From Polytrichum commune (Eukaryota > Streptophyta > Polytrichopsida > Polytrichales > Polytrichaceae), in NCBI GenBank assembly GCA_950295325.1, contig OX485805.1, forward strand, positions 31,793,501-31,857,500: a stretch of DNA of 64,000 bases, given 5' to 3'. This document shows positions 48,710 to 59,734 of this stretch, one piece after another; the first letter of the stretch is position 1; every line of letters begins with the position of its first letter. Below the pieces are notes generated by a model. It made no database searches and was not told the DNA's origin. It saw only the letters and a program-made list of their open reading frames with translations. Position numbers and translations under genes: made by a program.

Positions 48710-48720
48710 TGTGCTCGTCT
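48300..48720. promoter_or_regulatory. GC-rich promoter-like stretch with duplicated 63-bp unit and (TC)n
   Basis: An abrupt GC- and CpG-rich island in AT-rich surroundings. A 63-bp segment (starting CCCGTCCCTGGCCTCCTTCC) occurs at 48464-48526 and again at 48537-48599, and a (TC)n tract of about 64 bp follows at 48644-48707. Composition and (TC)n are typical of plant 5' leaders. Open frames across it on both strands are ascribed to composition. No downstream exon is recognised, so which gene it would serve is unknown. Confidence 0.4.
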
Positions 48721-49944
48721 GTACGCCATTTGCAGTGGAGCCCAGTTGAATCACATCTTGTTCCCACCTCCCCCGCGTCAACGTTTCAAGCTTTTCGGGC
48801 AGGAATTTGGTGTTTTGTGCAGGTTGGGGCGCTCCTTGGAAGGGGAGGGAAATGGAGGAGAGGGATATGTTGCGGTGGCGATGTCGTGGTCAGTGATCGA
48901 AAATGGGAGCATTTGGGAGTGGGGGTGAGTGATCCCACCCTTGGAGGCAGAAAGAATGTTTGCAGATTTCAACGTGTCGAAGGTTTGGGATGTGTTGATG
49001 GTTTTCTGTGGAGTTTGGAGTGTTGTTGGCTTGGGTTTGAGTTGCGATCAGTTGAGGGTTTAGCTTTAAAATTCATTTCACAGATTTGGGTGTGTGGGAT
49101 CCGTGGCCTTTTGGGCTGATTTTTTGTTGTTGAGATGGGGAGGACATCCTCTGGGCTGGTCTCTAGCTTGCTCTGTTTTGTGTTGTTTTGTTTTGTTGTG
49201 TTTTGTTTCATGTTAGTTTAGCGAAGGTGTCTTCGTTTTCGGTACGTTGTTGCATTTCTGGGTGTCCAAAGGGTTCCATCTCGAGTTTATAGTAGTTATG
49301 TGATGTGTGAGTGGTTGTTGTTGTTGTTGTTGATGGGATGTTGGTAATGTGTTGTTGATGTTGTGCTGATGGTTAACAACTTTTCCAACCAGCCTGAGGA
49401 TATGAAACACATAATTTGTATAAAATGGTTAGGAAATCCTAATGGAGGCCACAGTCACTTTCCTCGTAGGTTTTGGAGTTCTTATGAATATCTCATCCAT
49501 TACGGAAGTGAAGATTCTTGTACTCATAAAATGGCCATATTGGATGTCTGACATTTATTCAATCTAGAATCTGCTTTTAATTCATTCTTTATGAATGTTC
49601 CAATTGGTTTCATGTTTTTGACGAATGGGCTTAATTTCATACATAGTCAACTTTGATTTTTATTTATTTTTTGCTGAAAAGACCATCGAAATTTCTCAAA
49701 CCCTATCGATGACATCCAGAGGCTCAAAAAAATGGACCTTTTACACGTATACGGGTCAAGGGAACTGGGCTTACTTCAATTACGAATCTTAATCGAACAT
49801 TCAATCAAACTTTTCCTTGGGAAAATGGTGTCACTTGCCACTCAAAACTACTCAACGCTCTAAATTGTTACAAAGAGTGGAAGGTTTCCGCAAGCAAAGT
49901 CGTTAATGTTTTTACATTGTGCAAACACCTTATTTGAGCTTTGC
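48721..49944. other. Sequence downstream of the GC-rich island, no exon recognised
   Basis: GT- and TTG-rich sequence with a (TTG)n patch at about 49315-49330. A small frame at 49363-49551 (MLMVNNFSNQPEDMKH) follows but has no recognised family. It could hold the first intron of an unrecognised transcript started at 48.7 kb. Confidence 0.35.
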
Positions 49945-50174
49945 TACATAGATTATCCGCAATCAGTGCATGCGACTATTCGAAATTACGCAGTGCAATT
50001 ACATCTTACTCAGGAGTATACTTTTTACTAAAGAAAGCTCAATACAATAAGTTGTTCAAACATTATAGAACATAAATGACTTTACTCAGTAGAATATTGT
50101 AGTCTCATTAAATAGTTATAGCATTACGTAACTCTGCATACTAACACACAGTAATTGTGATAACCAGTGTGGTA
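49945..50174. mobile_element. Hairpin MITE, family M, copy D
   Basis: Left end 'tagattatccgcaatcagtg' with 'actattcgaaattacgcag'; right end 'gtaattgtgataaccagtgtgg'. About 230 bp. Flanking sequence on both sides is shared with copy B, so the two sit in a larger duplicated segment. Confidence 0.65.
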
Positions 50175-53100
50175 AGAAAGGAATTGTATTCTGGACAATT
50201 TATAGCCTTGCATAACTCTGAATCATTAAAAATCCATAAACGGTGCAGGGACCACCAAGTCGCGTTTGTTCCATTTGCATAAGTGAAGGAACGTGATCTT
50301 CTTCCACAGTGGCTTGGTGGGTTTGAGTGGGCAAGGTAGCAGGGGCGCTTGCTTGGCCCTGCTTCGTCGGCGCTCGTGTCCCCAAAATTTTCCTATTGGG
50401 GGAAAGTTATAAATTATAAAGCACCGAATTCCAACACACTCCAAGTGGGGCCTGCCACTCTTGTGTTATCCCGGTGTTGCACAACTAATTGTGCTACCTT
50501 GTGAGCTTGCTGTCCGGTGCTAATAAGCTTAATAAGTACCGACAATTTCATAGTGCGTGGGGATGTATGTATAGAGGATGTATGCTTTGTTGGTAGAAAT
50601 TTGCATTTTAAACGCCTACTCGCTAGAATCATGCGTTGAGTCCATTTTCTTGGCCCAAAGGCAGACCTTTCAAATTGTTTTTTGTTCTTGCTTACAATTA
50701 CGTGATAGTTCCCTGGGGCCATTCATCGTAGCAACGCCTAGTCAATACCTATCTGTTTTAAAGCTATCCTTGCAAGTGACTGCAAGCGTGTATGTAGGGA
50801 GTTCAAAGCGGATTGCATGCTCCAGAAGAAAGTGATTTTATGGACATTTGTGAATTTTGTGTCTCCCTACTTTTGTTACTTCATGTGGTACTTGTAACTT
50901 AATTGTGTTCTTGATTGAGTTGTGGCCATGGCCAGTCAGTCACATGTAGAGTATGGAGCCTGTTGTTGGGTAGACTCGATTCGATTGAATGTATTTGAAT
51001 CCACTGCTCTGCGAATTGTGTAAGATAGGACACCGATCTGTTACAAGAATCTTAGAAATTGTACAATCCATAGCATGTTTGGAAGCAAGATGGAGCTCAC
51101 ACCTCTACAATTTAGTTCGTTCCTCTCAACCTTGAACTGTATATTGTTCACTTGGTTTTTTTTATAGTGTGTTGTACTGACATCAAATCAATCAACTCTA
51201 GGGAGTTTAGGGTTCCTTGAGTGGAAGTGGATGTGCCAAAATCCTCGTATGACATGACTTATCTGCAAATTGTTTCCCGGTTTTTTAGAACAGTTGGTAC
51301 CCTCACCTTCAAATATGTGATACTTTTCGTTCTCTCTAGTATTCTGGTGGTACAAAAGTGTCCGAGGGGGTTCAGACCATTTCATGACCTACTCTTAGCG
51401 AAGTGGTCGGGATAGTGAGGAAATGGGCTCCCTTGCTTTTTGTACTCATTCGTGCTGATGACTGGAAACTTTTCCACAGTTTGATCACTCAAAATGCATA
51501 TTTTTAAGTCTGCTTCCACACATCTGAGCGAGAAAGACTTCAAGCCCGGAGGATAGTTCATGTAGAAAGTGTTATATCTCAATATCATCGCATTTTTGTC
51601 ACTCAAAAAAATTAGTAGTGATGATGACATGGTTCACGAGGCTCTAGATAGAGTAGCGTGTGGATGGGAAGTTTGTATTGCTCTTCTTACAGAATGATCG
51701 ATTGCAATGATTGAAGATGCGCAAATTCGTTTCAAATATCTCCCCGATGTGGATTTCATAGATCATCTCTTTGTCGGGAATATTGAAGTTGTGACTGTTG
51801 ATGTGTATTTTCAGAGGCTAGGATCATTGGTTGTTGAGGAAGCCAACAATGAATGTTGGAATAGGGGTGTTCCAACTTTGAAGCAACTTGATACTTTCTT
51901 GTGTTTAGCGAAAGGGTACTTCTTTTGATAAGGTGAGAGACTATTCATGGGGTCCTTTTTATGGAGATATAAACTTCAACGGACATTCACAAGTGATTGT
52001 TCATCTTCGTATGAGTATCAATAATGGAGGCATTTACCATATGCTAGCTGAATGCATAGCTGCAACTAATTTTTTTTTGCATCTAATGATGTCTTCCAGG
52101 TGTACATTTTAAATCATCACGGTTGTGATCATCATTGTACAACCCGAGGGTTATACGCTTCTTTGGGAAGGGAGCAAAGTTGTCGCAAACAATTATACTC
52201 TTGTAGGTGGTGTTGAAGGAGATGGTGCCAGACTACAAGGTGAGCATTTCTAGACCTCAAGACTTATGATGAGCTTGTTAGTTCCAAATCATTTGAAACG
52301 TATGTAACCATTCGGGCTCAATTGTTTACTCGTCTGGTTCGTCTAGATGCATGAGGGTTTGCAGTTCTTTCTTGTGTTACCTCTGTTCTTGTGAAGAGCT
52401 ACCTTTGTGGAAGGTATGGATATACCTACTTAGTGAGGATTTGGCATGCAAAAAAATGAGGAAGTTGAATTGTTTGTCAGGGTTTACTTGTCCTCGTACG
52501 AGAATGTAGGAAATAACACTACAAAGGAAAGAATTCAAGAGCAAGGGCCCTTGATAGGTTGTTGGGGAACAAACCATTAATGGAAATGATTTTCTTATCT
52601 CTGTTTTTTTTTTAGTGTTTTGAATCATGTTGAAATTAAAAAAAAAGGTCGATATTCTCTTTGTGCATATTTCAATATTAGGAGCTCCATCTTTAGACAT
52701 TTTGAGATATTTCATTGGAGTACTTTGTCGGTGTCATGAAAAAGTTGGAATTTATGTGGGTTGTATGTTTGGTGTTGGTAGTTGTTTACGCATGTGTGCG
52801 CTTGGCTTGTGGGAATTCACATATTGAGCACTAAGTCGCTAGAATCTTGCCCAAGGTCGTTTTCTTGGTCCAAAGTTGAACCTATTCACTTGCTTTTGTT
52901 CCTCAGCATAGTATTGTTACAATTCCTTGGGGCCACTCATTGTAGTACTTCCATTGTTCCATAGGCAACCTGCTCTCGTGCTTTGGTTGATGCTCATAAA
53001 CAAGTTATGAACTAAGGAAATCGTTGGTGGTACTTCATGCAATGTTGTGATGGTGCACAACTATAACAAATGCTTGTCGGCTAGTTGCGCAACAATCTAT

Positions 53101-53385
53101 AATAATGCTATTGCTTGTAGAAACCATTATGTATCAATGTCATAGGTTGGAAAACATCCTCATAGATGCTGGATGAAATAGGCTCACTAGTGCAACCTTT
53201 TGAATACTGTGATTTGTTTTGTTCATTTGGGGTTTGAAGTCATTGAGAAAGCATCAAGCTCAACTATTTGAACAATTTATGTGTATTCTCCATGTGAGGA
53301 TATCCTACATTGTAGAATGATGTTTTGGCACAAACAATTCCAGAGAGCACACCATTGTATTGTCTCCTATGATTTTGTTGAAAGT
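50175..53385. other. Intergenic upstream of the NLR gene, with duplicated segments
   Basis: A block at about 50575-50790 ('tcgctagaatc', 'cattttcttggcccaaag', 'ttccctggggccattcat') recurs at 52740-52950, suggesting an ancestral duplication of the leader region. Small frames at 51707-51928 (MIEDAQIRFKYLPDVDF) and neighbouring pieces near 52150 (YTLLWEGSKVVANNYTLVGG) look faintly coding but are broken. I do not recognise them. An untranslated first exon of the NLR gene probably lies in this stretch. Confidence 0.35.
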
Positions 53386-53547
53386 TTACTAGAGGAAGTT
53401 ACAAACTTCCCTAAGGTTTTGTGTCTTGCATATTGGTATATCACATAATTATGTTGATTGTGATGTTTTTTGTTTGGTTTTCCAGCTACATGTGCAAATT
53501 ATGACAAACATACAAGGCTTACTAGAGGAAGTTACAAACTTCCCTAA
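53386..53547. repeat. 29-bp direct duplication at the first NLR coding exon
   Basis: The 29 bp starting TTACTAGAGGAAGTTACAAA occur at 53386-53414 and again, identical, at 53519-53547 inside the exon. The upstream copy is in the presumed intron or leader, and each is followed by a similar 'aaggttttg' within 30 bp. The identity suggests a recent local duplication. Confidence 0.8.
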
Positions 53548-56500
53548 AATAGAGGAGAATCCAAAGGTTTTGAATAGTAGGCAATGCAAGAATTTGTTGG
53601 TGAACATTCAAAATGGTGTGGAAACAATTCAAAGCATGATCGATGGTGCCTATGGGGGGGATGTGTTCCACCAAGTAGAGCAAGAGATGCTTGGTATTAT
53701 GAAGAAAGCAAGGCATATGGTTGAAGAATGTTGCAAGGTTGGTGATTGGTGTCGAGTGGTGGTAATGCAATTGAATAACAAAGAATCCTTCAGAGAACTT
53801 CTCTTGGACTTTGAGTATTGTTTCCACACAATGTGCGAAATATTTTGCCAATCTTTTCCCAGTCGTGAAGTTGAAATCCGAGATATGGAAAAGTCTACAA
53901 CATTCTACCCGACAACCATTGATGAAGTTGAGCAAGACCAAAATGCAATATTTGAACGACTTTCCAAGGAAGTTGATTTGTGCACAATTGACAATTGCCA
54001 CGATCATTGCATGCTTTTGCGATATTTGATGGAACGAATAAGGGGGTTGCAAAAGGCCACGGGTGGTGAATTAGATAGCATCATCTTTCCATATAACTTT
54101 GAATCCCCTGACTATGGGAAGGCACCTAAGCTTTTGGGTAATGGGGCGTATGGGAGTGTATACTCAACCCAATGGTTTGGATTTGAAACTGCTACAAAGA
54201 TTTTCAGAGTTGAGAACCTTGAGCATGAAACAATTGTTCGCAAGGAGGCTAGTATTTTGGGCGGATTGGATCATCCCAATATCATCAAGTTTTTTGGTTG
54301 TGGCTTATCAACGGAATGTGACGCACGTGCAAGAGAAAGTAAAAGATTTGAAATCGTCATGGAACAAGGAATTTTGAGCTTATCAGGGTTTTTGAAAGGA
54401 GATATGCTCACAGAAGCAATGGGAGTTGACATTTTGATACAAATTGCAAGTGGAATGTGTTATCTTCATGACATGAAAGTGGCGCATCGTGATTTGAAGC
54501 CCGATAATGTTATATTGACTTCAACGGGTGGCTCAACATTGGAACATGTGCATGTGAAGATACTTGATTTTGGGATTTCAAAGATTGAAGTGAAAAACTC
54601 CCCACAAGTGCCTACAAATGGAGGTTGTTTTGGTACTCTTGGATATATGGCACCTGAAGCTCATACAAAACGAAGATCAGAAGTGGATGCATTCAAAATG
54701 GATGTGTTTAGTTTTGGCACGATGTGCTACGAGATTCTTTCGAACAAAAGACCTTACAGTGGAGAGAGGTATTGTGACTATGTGAGGTATTTGGAAAATG
54801 AGAGACTGGAGTTACCTAAAACTTGCTCTAAAGATTTGAAATCATTGATACATGAATGTCGGTCTTTGAAGCCTTTGAACAGGCCCACATTCCTTGATAT
54901 CTTTGAGAGGTTGAGAAAAGTCAAAAGTGATGCAATGCTCAAGGTTCCTAGTGATGTGAGAGTGGCTAAAATTTTGCACGAATCCACAACTCCTAGCAAT
55001 TTTATTGAATATCCAAAGCGATGTTGGACAATGGTCAAACAAAAACTCCATGCATTCAATATATGGGCCATTCTTCTTTTGTGGCAAATGTTTATCACCT
55101 TTGCTCAATGGTTGCCACGTTACATATCAAATTTCTTGGAGGCAAATTCCATTTCGTCATCAAGTGCTCAAGAGAATTCAAACATCAGAACATCAAATAA
55201 AATAGCTCATCAGGTAAGCATTGAATGAGGTCAACCTTCATTATCAACTTTTAGTAGGGGTCTAAAGGTTGTGCATTGTGACTTTATTGGTAAACTTTGG
55301 AATTTAGTGGTATTTTTCTAGTGAGGTTTGTTAGATGGCAATGAAAGTTTTCATTTGACATTTTATGCAGGTCACTAAGGAAACAAAGCGAATCTCCAAA
55401 TTGATCGGACTCGAAGGAAAGATATTGGAATTGGAGAAGCAACTTCACGACCTTGGTAGGTTGGGGATTCTTGGCATGGGAGGAATTGGCAAATCAACTT
55501 TGGCAAATGCTCTAAGCGACCATGTTTCCCACAAATTTGGTGCGACATGCTTCGTGGGTGACTTTACATGTGAAAGTTGTACCATTCACGTGAAATACAA
55601 ACTACAAGATGTGAAAGAGCCACCTCAAACCAAAATATTGAAAGAAGGGCACAAATTTTTGAAACAATTGCAAGAGACCGAAAAAATCCTTATTGTTTTG
55701 GACAATGTGGGCAACGCAACGCAACTGGAAGAACTATTAGGTGATTGCACATGTCTTGATGTTCATGGTAGCAAACTAATTGCTACTTCCCGTAGTTGGG
55801 AGTCTTTGAAACAACATGTACCTATAAATGGTAAAGTAGATATGGAGACCCTTGATAAAGATCAATCCACAAAATTATTTTCTCTCCATGCATTTGCGAC
55901 CAACCAACCATGTTTGCCATATTTGGAACATGTAGTTGAGAAGATTGTAAAGGCTTGTGATGGGCTTCCTTTGAGTTTGGAGGTGATGGGTAGTTATTTG
56001 TATGGAGAAAGGAGGTTGAGAATTTGGGAGCGAACTTTACAAAGGTTGTTGAGGGCAAGACATGATGGAAGCATAGATGGAAAAATATGGGAAACATTGA
56101 GGATTAGCTTTGATGAACTCGGTGAGAAAGAACAAAGTATGTTTTTAGACATATGTTGTTTCTTTTCCAAGGGCTCCTCAATTGGTGATTGGAAGTTTAC
56201 AAAAGCAACACTACTTAGAAAGTTTCATGATGACATCAATAGTGCCCAACAAACATTGGAAAGTCTACAAGACAAATCATTGGTGAAATTTGACAAAAGG
56301 GGCATTTTGGATATACATGATCAATTGCGGGATATGGGACGCATGATTGTTGAAAAAGAGTTTCAACAAACTCGAGCGTGGAATTTATCTTTGACAACAT
56401 TCCTCAAACATTGGAATCACAAGGTATGATACATAATGCAAATGAAATTGTAGATTCTTTGCTACTTTGTTAGAATATGGTGATAATTATACTAGGGAAT

Positions 56501-59500
56501 TAATTGCATGTGGTGTTGTACTTGCAGGGCATAGAACTTGTGGAAGGCCTTTCATTTACTACGTTTGAAAGGAATAATTCTACAATTCACACAAATGTAG
56601 GTGTGAACACTATGAAAAACCTACGATTTTTAAGTATTAACAATTGTGAACATACCGACATGCTTTTAGCTATCATTACCAAAACTGTGACACTGAAATG
56701 GTTGAGGATCCATTTCTCAAACATTTTACAGCAACATAGGTATTTTATCAACGAATTCATGAATGTTGGTGAAGACCACCTTCAACAATTGGGTGTACTT
56801 GAACTATTTGAAATCATAATTTGCACACCTACTATATTCCAAAATTTCCAACCTAAATTCTTGAAAGAAGTATCTTTCATCAAGTGCACGTTCCCACAAG
56901 GGCAATTTCCAGTTGGCCTTGGAAAGTTAGAATTGGAAGAACTCACCATTTCTCAATGCAAAAATTTGAAAACACTACCCAAAGACTTAATCGATTTGTC
57001 ATCTCTAGTCAAATTGAACATCTCAAGATGTCTGAGCTTGAAGGAGTTCCCATCCGGAATATCCACTCTCAAGGCTTTGGAGGAATTGCATTTCAATGGA
57101 TGCAAATCTTTGAGGAAAATACCGGAAGGGTTGGGGGGGTTGACTTGTTTGAAGGAATTGTACATGTGGGATTGCGAGGCCTTGGAGGAGTTCCCTTCCG
57201 GAATATGCACTCTCAAGGCTTTGGAGGAATTGCATTTCAATGGATGCAAATCACTCAGGAAAATACCGGAAGGGTTAGGGGGGTTGACTTGTTTGAGGAA
57301 ATTGTACATGTGGGATTGCGAGGCCTTAGAGGAGTTCCCTTCCGGAATATGCACTCTCAAGGCTTTGGAGGAATTGTCATTCAAAGGATGCAAATCTTTG
57401 AGGAAAATACCGGAAGGGTTGGGGGGGTTGACATGTTTGAAGAAATTGTACATGTGGGATTGCGAGGCCTTGGAGGAGTTCCCTTCCGGAATATGCACTC
57501 TCAAGGCTTTGGAGGAATTGCATTTCAATGGATGCAAATCACTCAGGGAAATACCGGAAGGGTTGGGGGGATTGACTTGTTTGAGAAAATTGTACATGTG
57601 GGATTGCGAGGCCTTAGAGGAGTTCCCTTCCGGAATATGCACTCTGGAGGCTTTGGAGGAATTGCATTTCAATGGATGCAAATCTTTGAAGAAAATACCG
57701 GAAGGGTTGGGGGGCTTGACATGTTTGAAGAAATTGATGATGTGGGATTGCAAGGCCTTGGAGGAGTTCCCTTCCGGAATATGCACTCTCAAGGCTTTGG
57801 AGGAATTGCATTTCAATGAATGCAAATCTTTGAAGAAAATACCGGAAGGGTTGGGGGGCTTGACATGTTTGAAGAAATTGATGATGTGGGATTGCAAGGA
57901 CTTGAAGGAGTTCCCTTCGGGAATGTGCACTCTCAAGTCTTTGGAGGAATTAGATTTCACTGGATGCAAATCTTTACAGAAAATACCAGAAGGGTTAGGA
58001 GGATTGACTTGTTTGAGGAAATTGTACATGTCACGTTGCGAAGCCTTGGAGGAGTTCCCTTCCGGAATATGCACTCTCGAGGCTTTGGAGGAATTGTCAT
58101 TCAAAGGATGCAAATCTTTGAGGAAAATACCGGAAGGGTTGGGGGGGTTGACTTGTTTGAAGGAATTGTACATGTCACATTGCGAGGCCTTGGAGGAGTT
58201 CCCTTCCGGAATATGCACTCTCAAGGTTTTGGAGGAATTGCATTTCGATGGATGCAAATCACTCAGGGAAATACCGGAAGGGTTGGGGGGGTTGACTTGT
58301 TTGAAGAAATTGTACATGTCACGTTGCGAAGCCTTGGAGGAGTTCCCTTCCGGAATATGCACTCTCAAGGCTTTGGAGGAATTAGATTTCACTAGATGCA
58401 AATATTTACGGAAAATACCAGATGGGTTGGGGGGGTTGGCTTGTTTGAAGAAATTGTACACGTCGGAATGCGAGGCCCTTGAGGAGTTCCCTTCCGGAAT
58501 ATGCACTCTCAAGGCTTTGGAGGAATTGTCATTCAAAGGATGCAAATCTTTGAGGAAAATACCGGAAGGGTTGGGGGGGTTGACTTGTTTGAGGAAATTG
58601 TACATGTGGGATTGCGAGGCCTTGGAGGAGTTCCCTTCCGGAATATGCACTCTCAAGGCTTTGGAGGAATTGCATTTCAATGGATGCAAATCGGTCAGGG
58701 AAATACCGGAAGGGTTGGGGGGATTGACTTGTTTGAGAAAATTGTACATGTGGGATTGCGAGGCCTTAGAGGAGTTCCCTTCCGGAATATGCACTCTCAA
58801 GACTTTGGAGGAATTGCATTTCAATGGATGCAAATCTTTGAGGAAAATACCGGAAGGGTTGGGGGGTTTGACATGTTTGAAGAAATTGATGATGTGGGAT
58901 TGCAAGGCCTTGGAGGAGTTCCCTTCCGGAATATGCACTCTCAAGGCTTTGGAGGAATTGCATTTCAATGGATGCAAATCACTCAGGGAAATACCAGAAG
59001 GGTTGGGGGGATTGACTTGTTTGAGGAAATTGTACATGTGGGATTGCGAGGCCTTAGAGGAGTTCCCTTCCGGATTATGCACTTTCAAGACTTTGGAGGA
59101 ATTGTCATTCCAAGGATGCAAATCTTTGAGGAAAATACCGGAAGGGTTGGGGGGGTTGACTTGTTTGAAGGAATTGTACATGTGGGATTGCGAGGCCTTG
59201 GAGGAGTTGCCTTCCGGAATATGCACTCTCAAGGCTTTGGAGGAATTGCATTTCAACGGATGCAAATCACTCAGGGAAATACCGGAAGGATTGGGGGGGT
59301 TGACTCGTTTGAAGGAATTGTACATGTGGGATTGCAAGGCCTTGGAGGAGTTCCCTTCCGGATTATGCACTCTCAAGGCTTTGGAGGAATTGCATTTCAA
59401 TGGATGCAAATCTTTGAGGAAAATACCGGAAGGGTTGGGGGGCTTGACATGTTTGAAGAAATTGATGATGTGGGATTGCAAGGCCTTGGAGGAGTTCCCT

Positions 59501-59734
59501 TCCGGAATATGCACTCTCAAGGCTTTGGAGGAATTGCATTTCAATGGATGCAAATCACTCAGGGAAATACCGGAAGGGTTGGGGGGGTTGACTTGTTTGA
59601 GGAAATTGTACATGTGGGATTGCGAGGCCTTGGAGGAGTTCCCTTCCGGAATATGCACTCTCAAGGCTTTGAAGGAATTGCATTTCAATGGATGCAAATC
59701 ACTCAGGGAAATACCGGAAGGGTTGGGGGGTTGA
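53486..59734 (+). CDS. Kinase-NB-ARC-LRR immune receptor (PNL class)
   Basis: Predicted intracellular immune receptor. Exons: 53486-55213 (acceptor TTTTCCAG; in-frame ATG at 53501), 55371-56423 and 56528-59734, all phase 0, about 1990 aa. Residues below count from an upstream in-frame ATG at 53426. About 25-150 resembles DUF1221 (NSRQCKNLL, GDWCRVVVMQLNNKESF). Kinase about 230-500: G-loop LGNGAYGSV, Lys258, Glu273, HRDLKPDN (354-361), DFG (381-383), APE (409-411), so it looks catalytically competent. A hydrophobic stretch follows at about 544-560 (IWAILLLWQMFITF). NB-ARC in exon 2: P-loop GMGGIGKST, kinase-2 ILIVLDNV, GSKLIATSR, GLPLSLEVMG, and LDIHDQLRDMG as the MHD-type motif. Exon 3: a leading variable part, then LRRs in 48-aa units. 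The frame stops at 59734 after a one-base loss in a G-run. Confidence 0.85.

Noticed and set aside
48209..49119. Overlapping frames of 115-267 codons on both strands
   Set aside because: They run through a GC-rich island and a (TC)n tract that gives Ser-Leu or Arg-Glu runs. No domain or codon signal is seen.
53426..53485. In-frame ATG at 53426 as the true NLR start
   Set aside because: A good acceptor (TTTTCCAG) at 53485 and the DUF1221-like alignment favour an exon starting at 53486, with translation from 53501 or from an upstream exon. The extra 20 residues are hydrophobic and unlike the family.
56953..59697. A 914-codon minus-strand reading frame rich in Asn, Ser, Pro and Lys
   Set aside because: It is the antisense of the LRR array; it is open only because the 144-bp unit has no stop in that frame. 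The sense frame has clear LRR structure and continues an NB-ARC gene.
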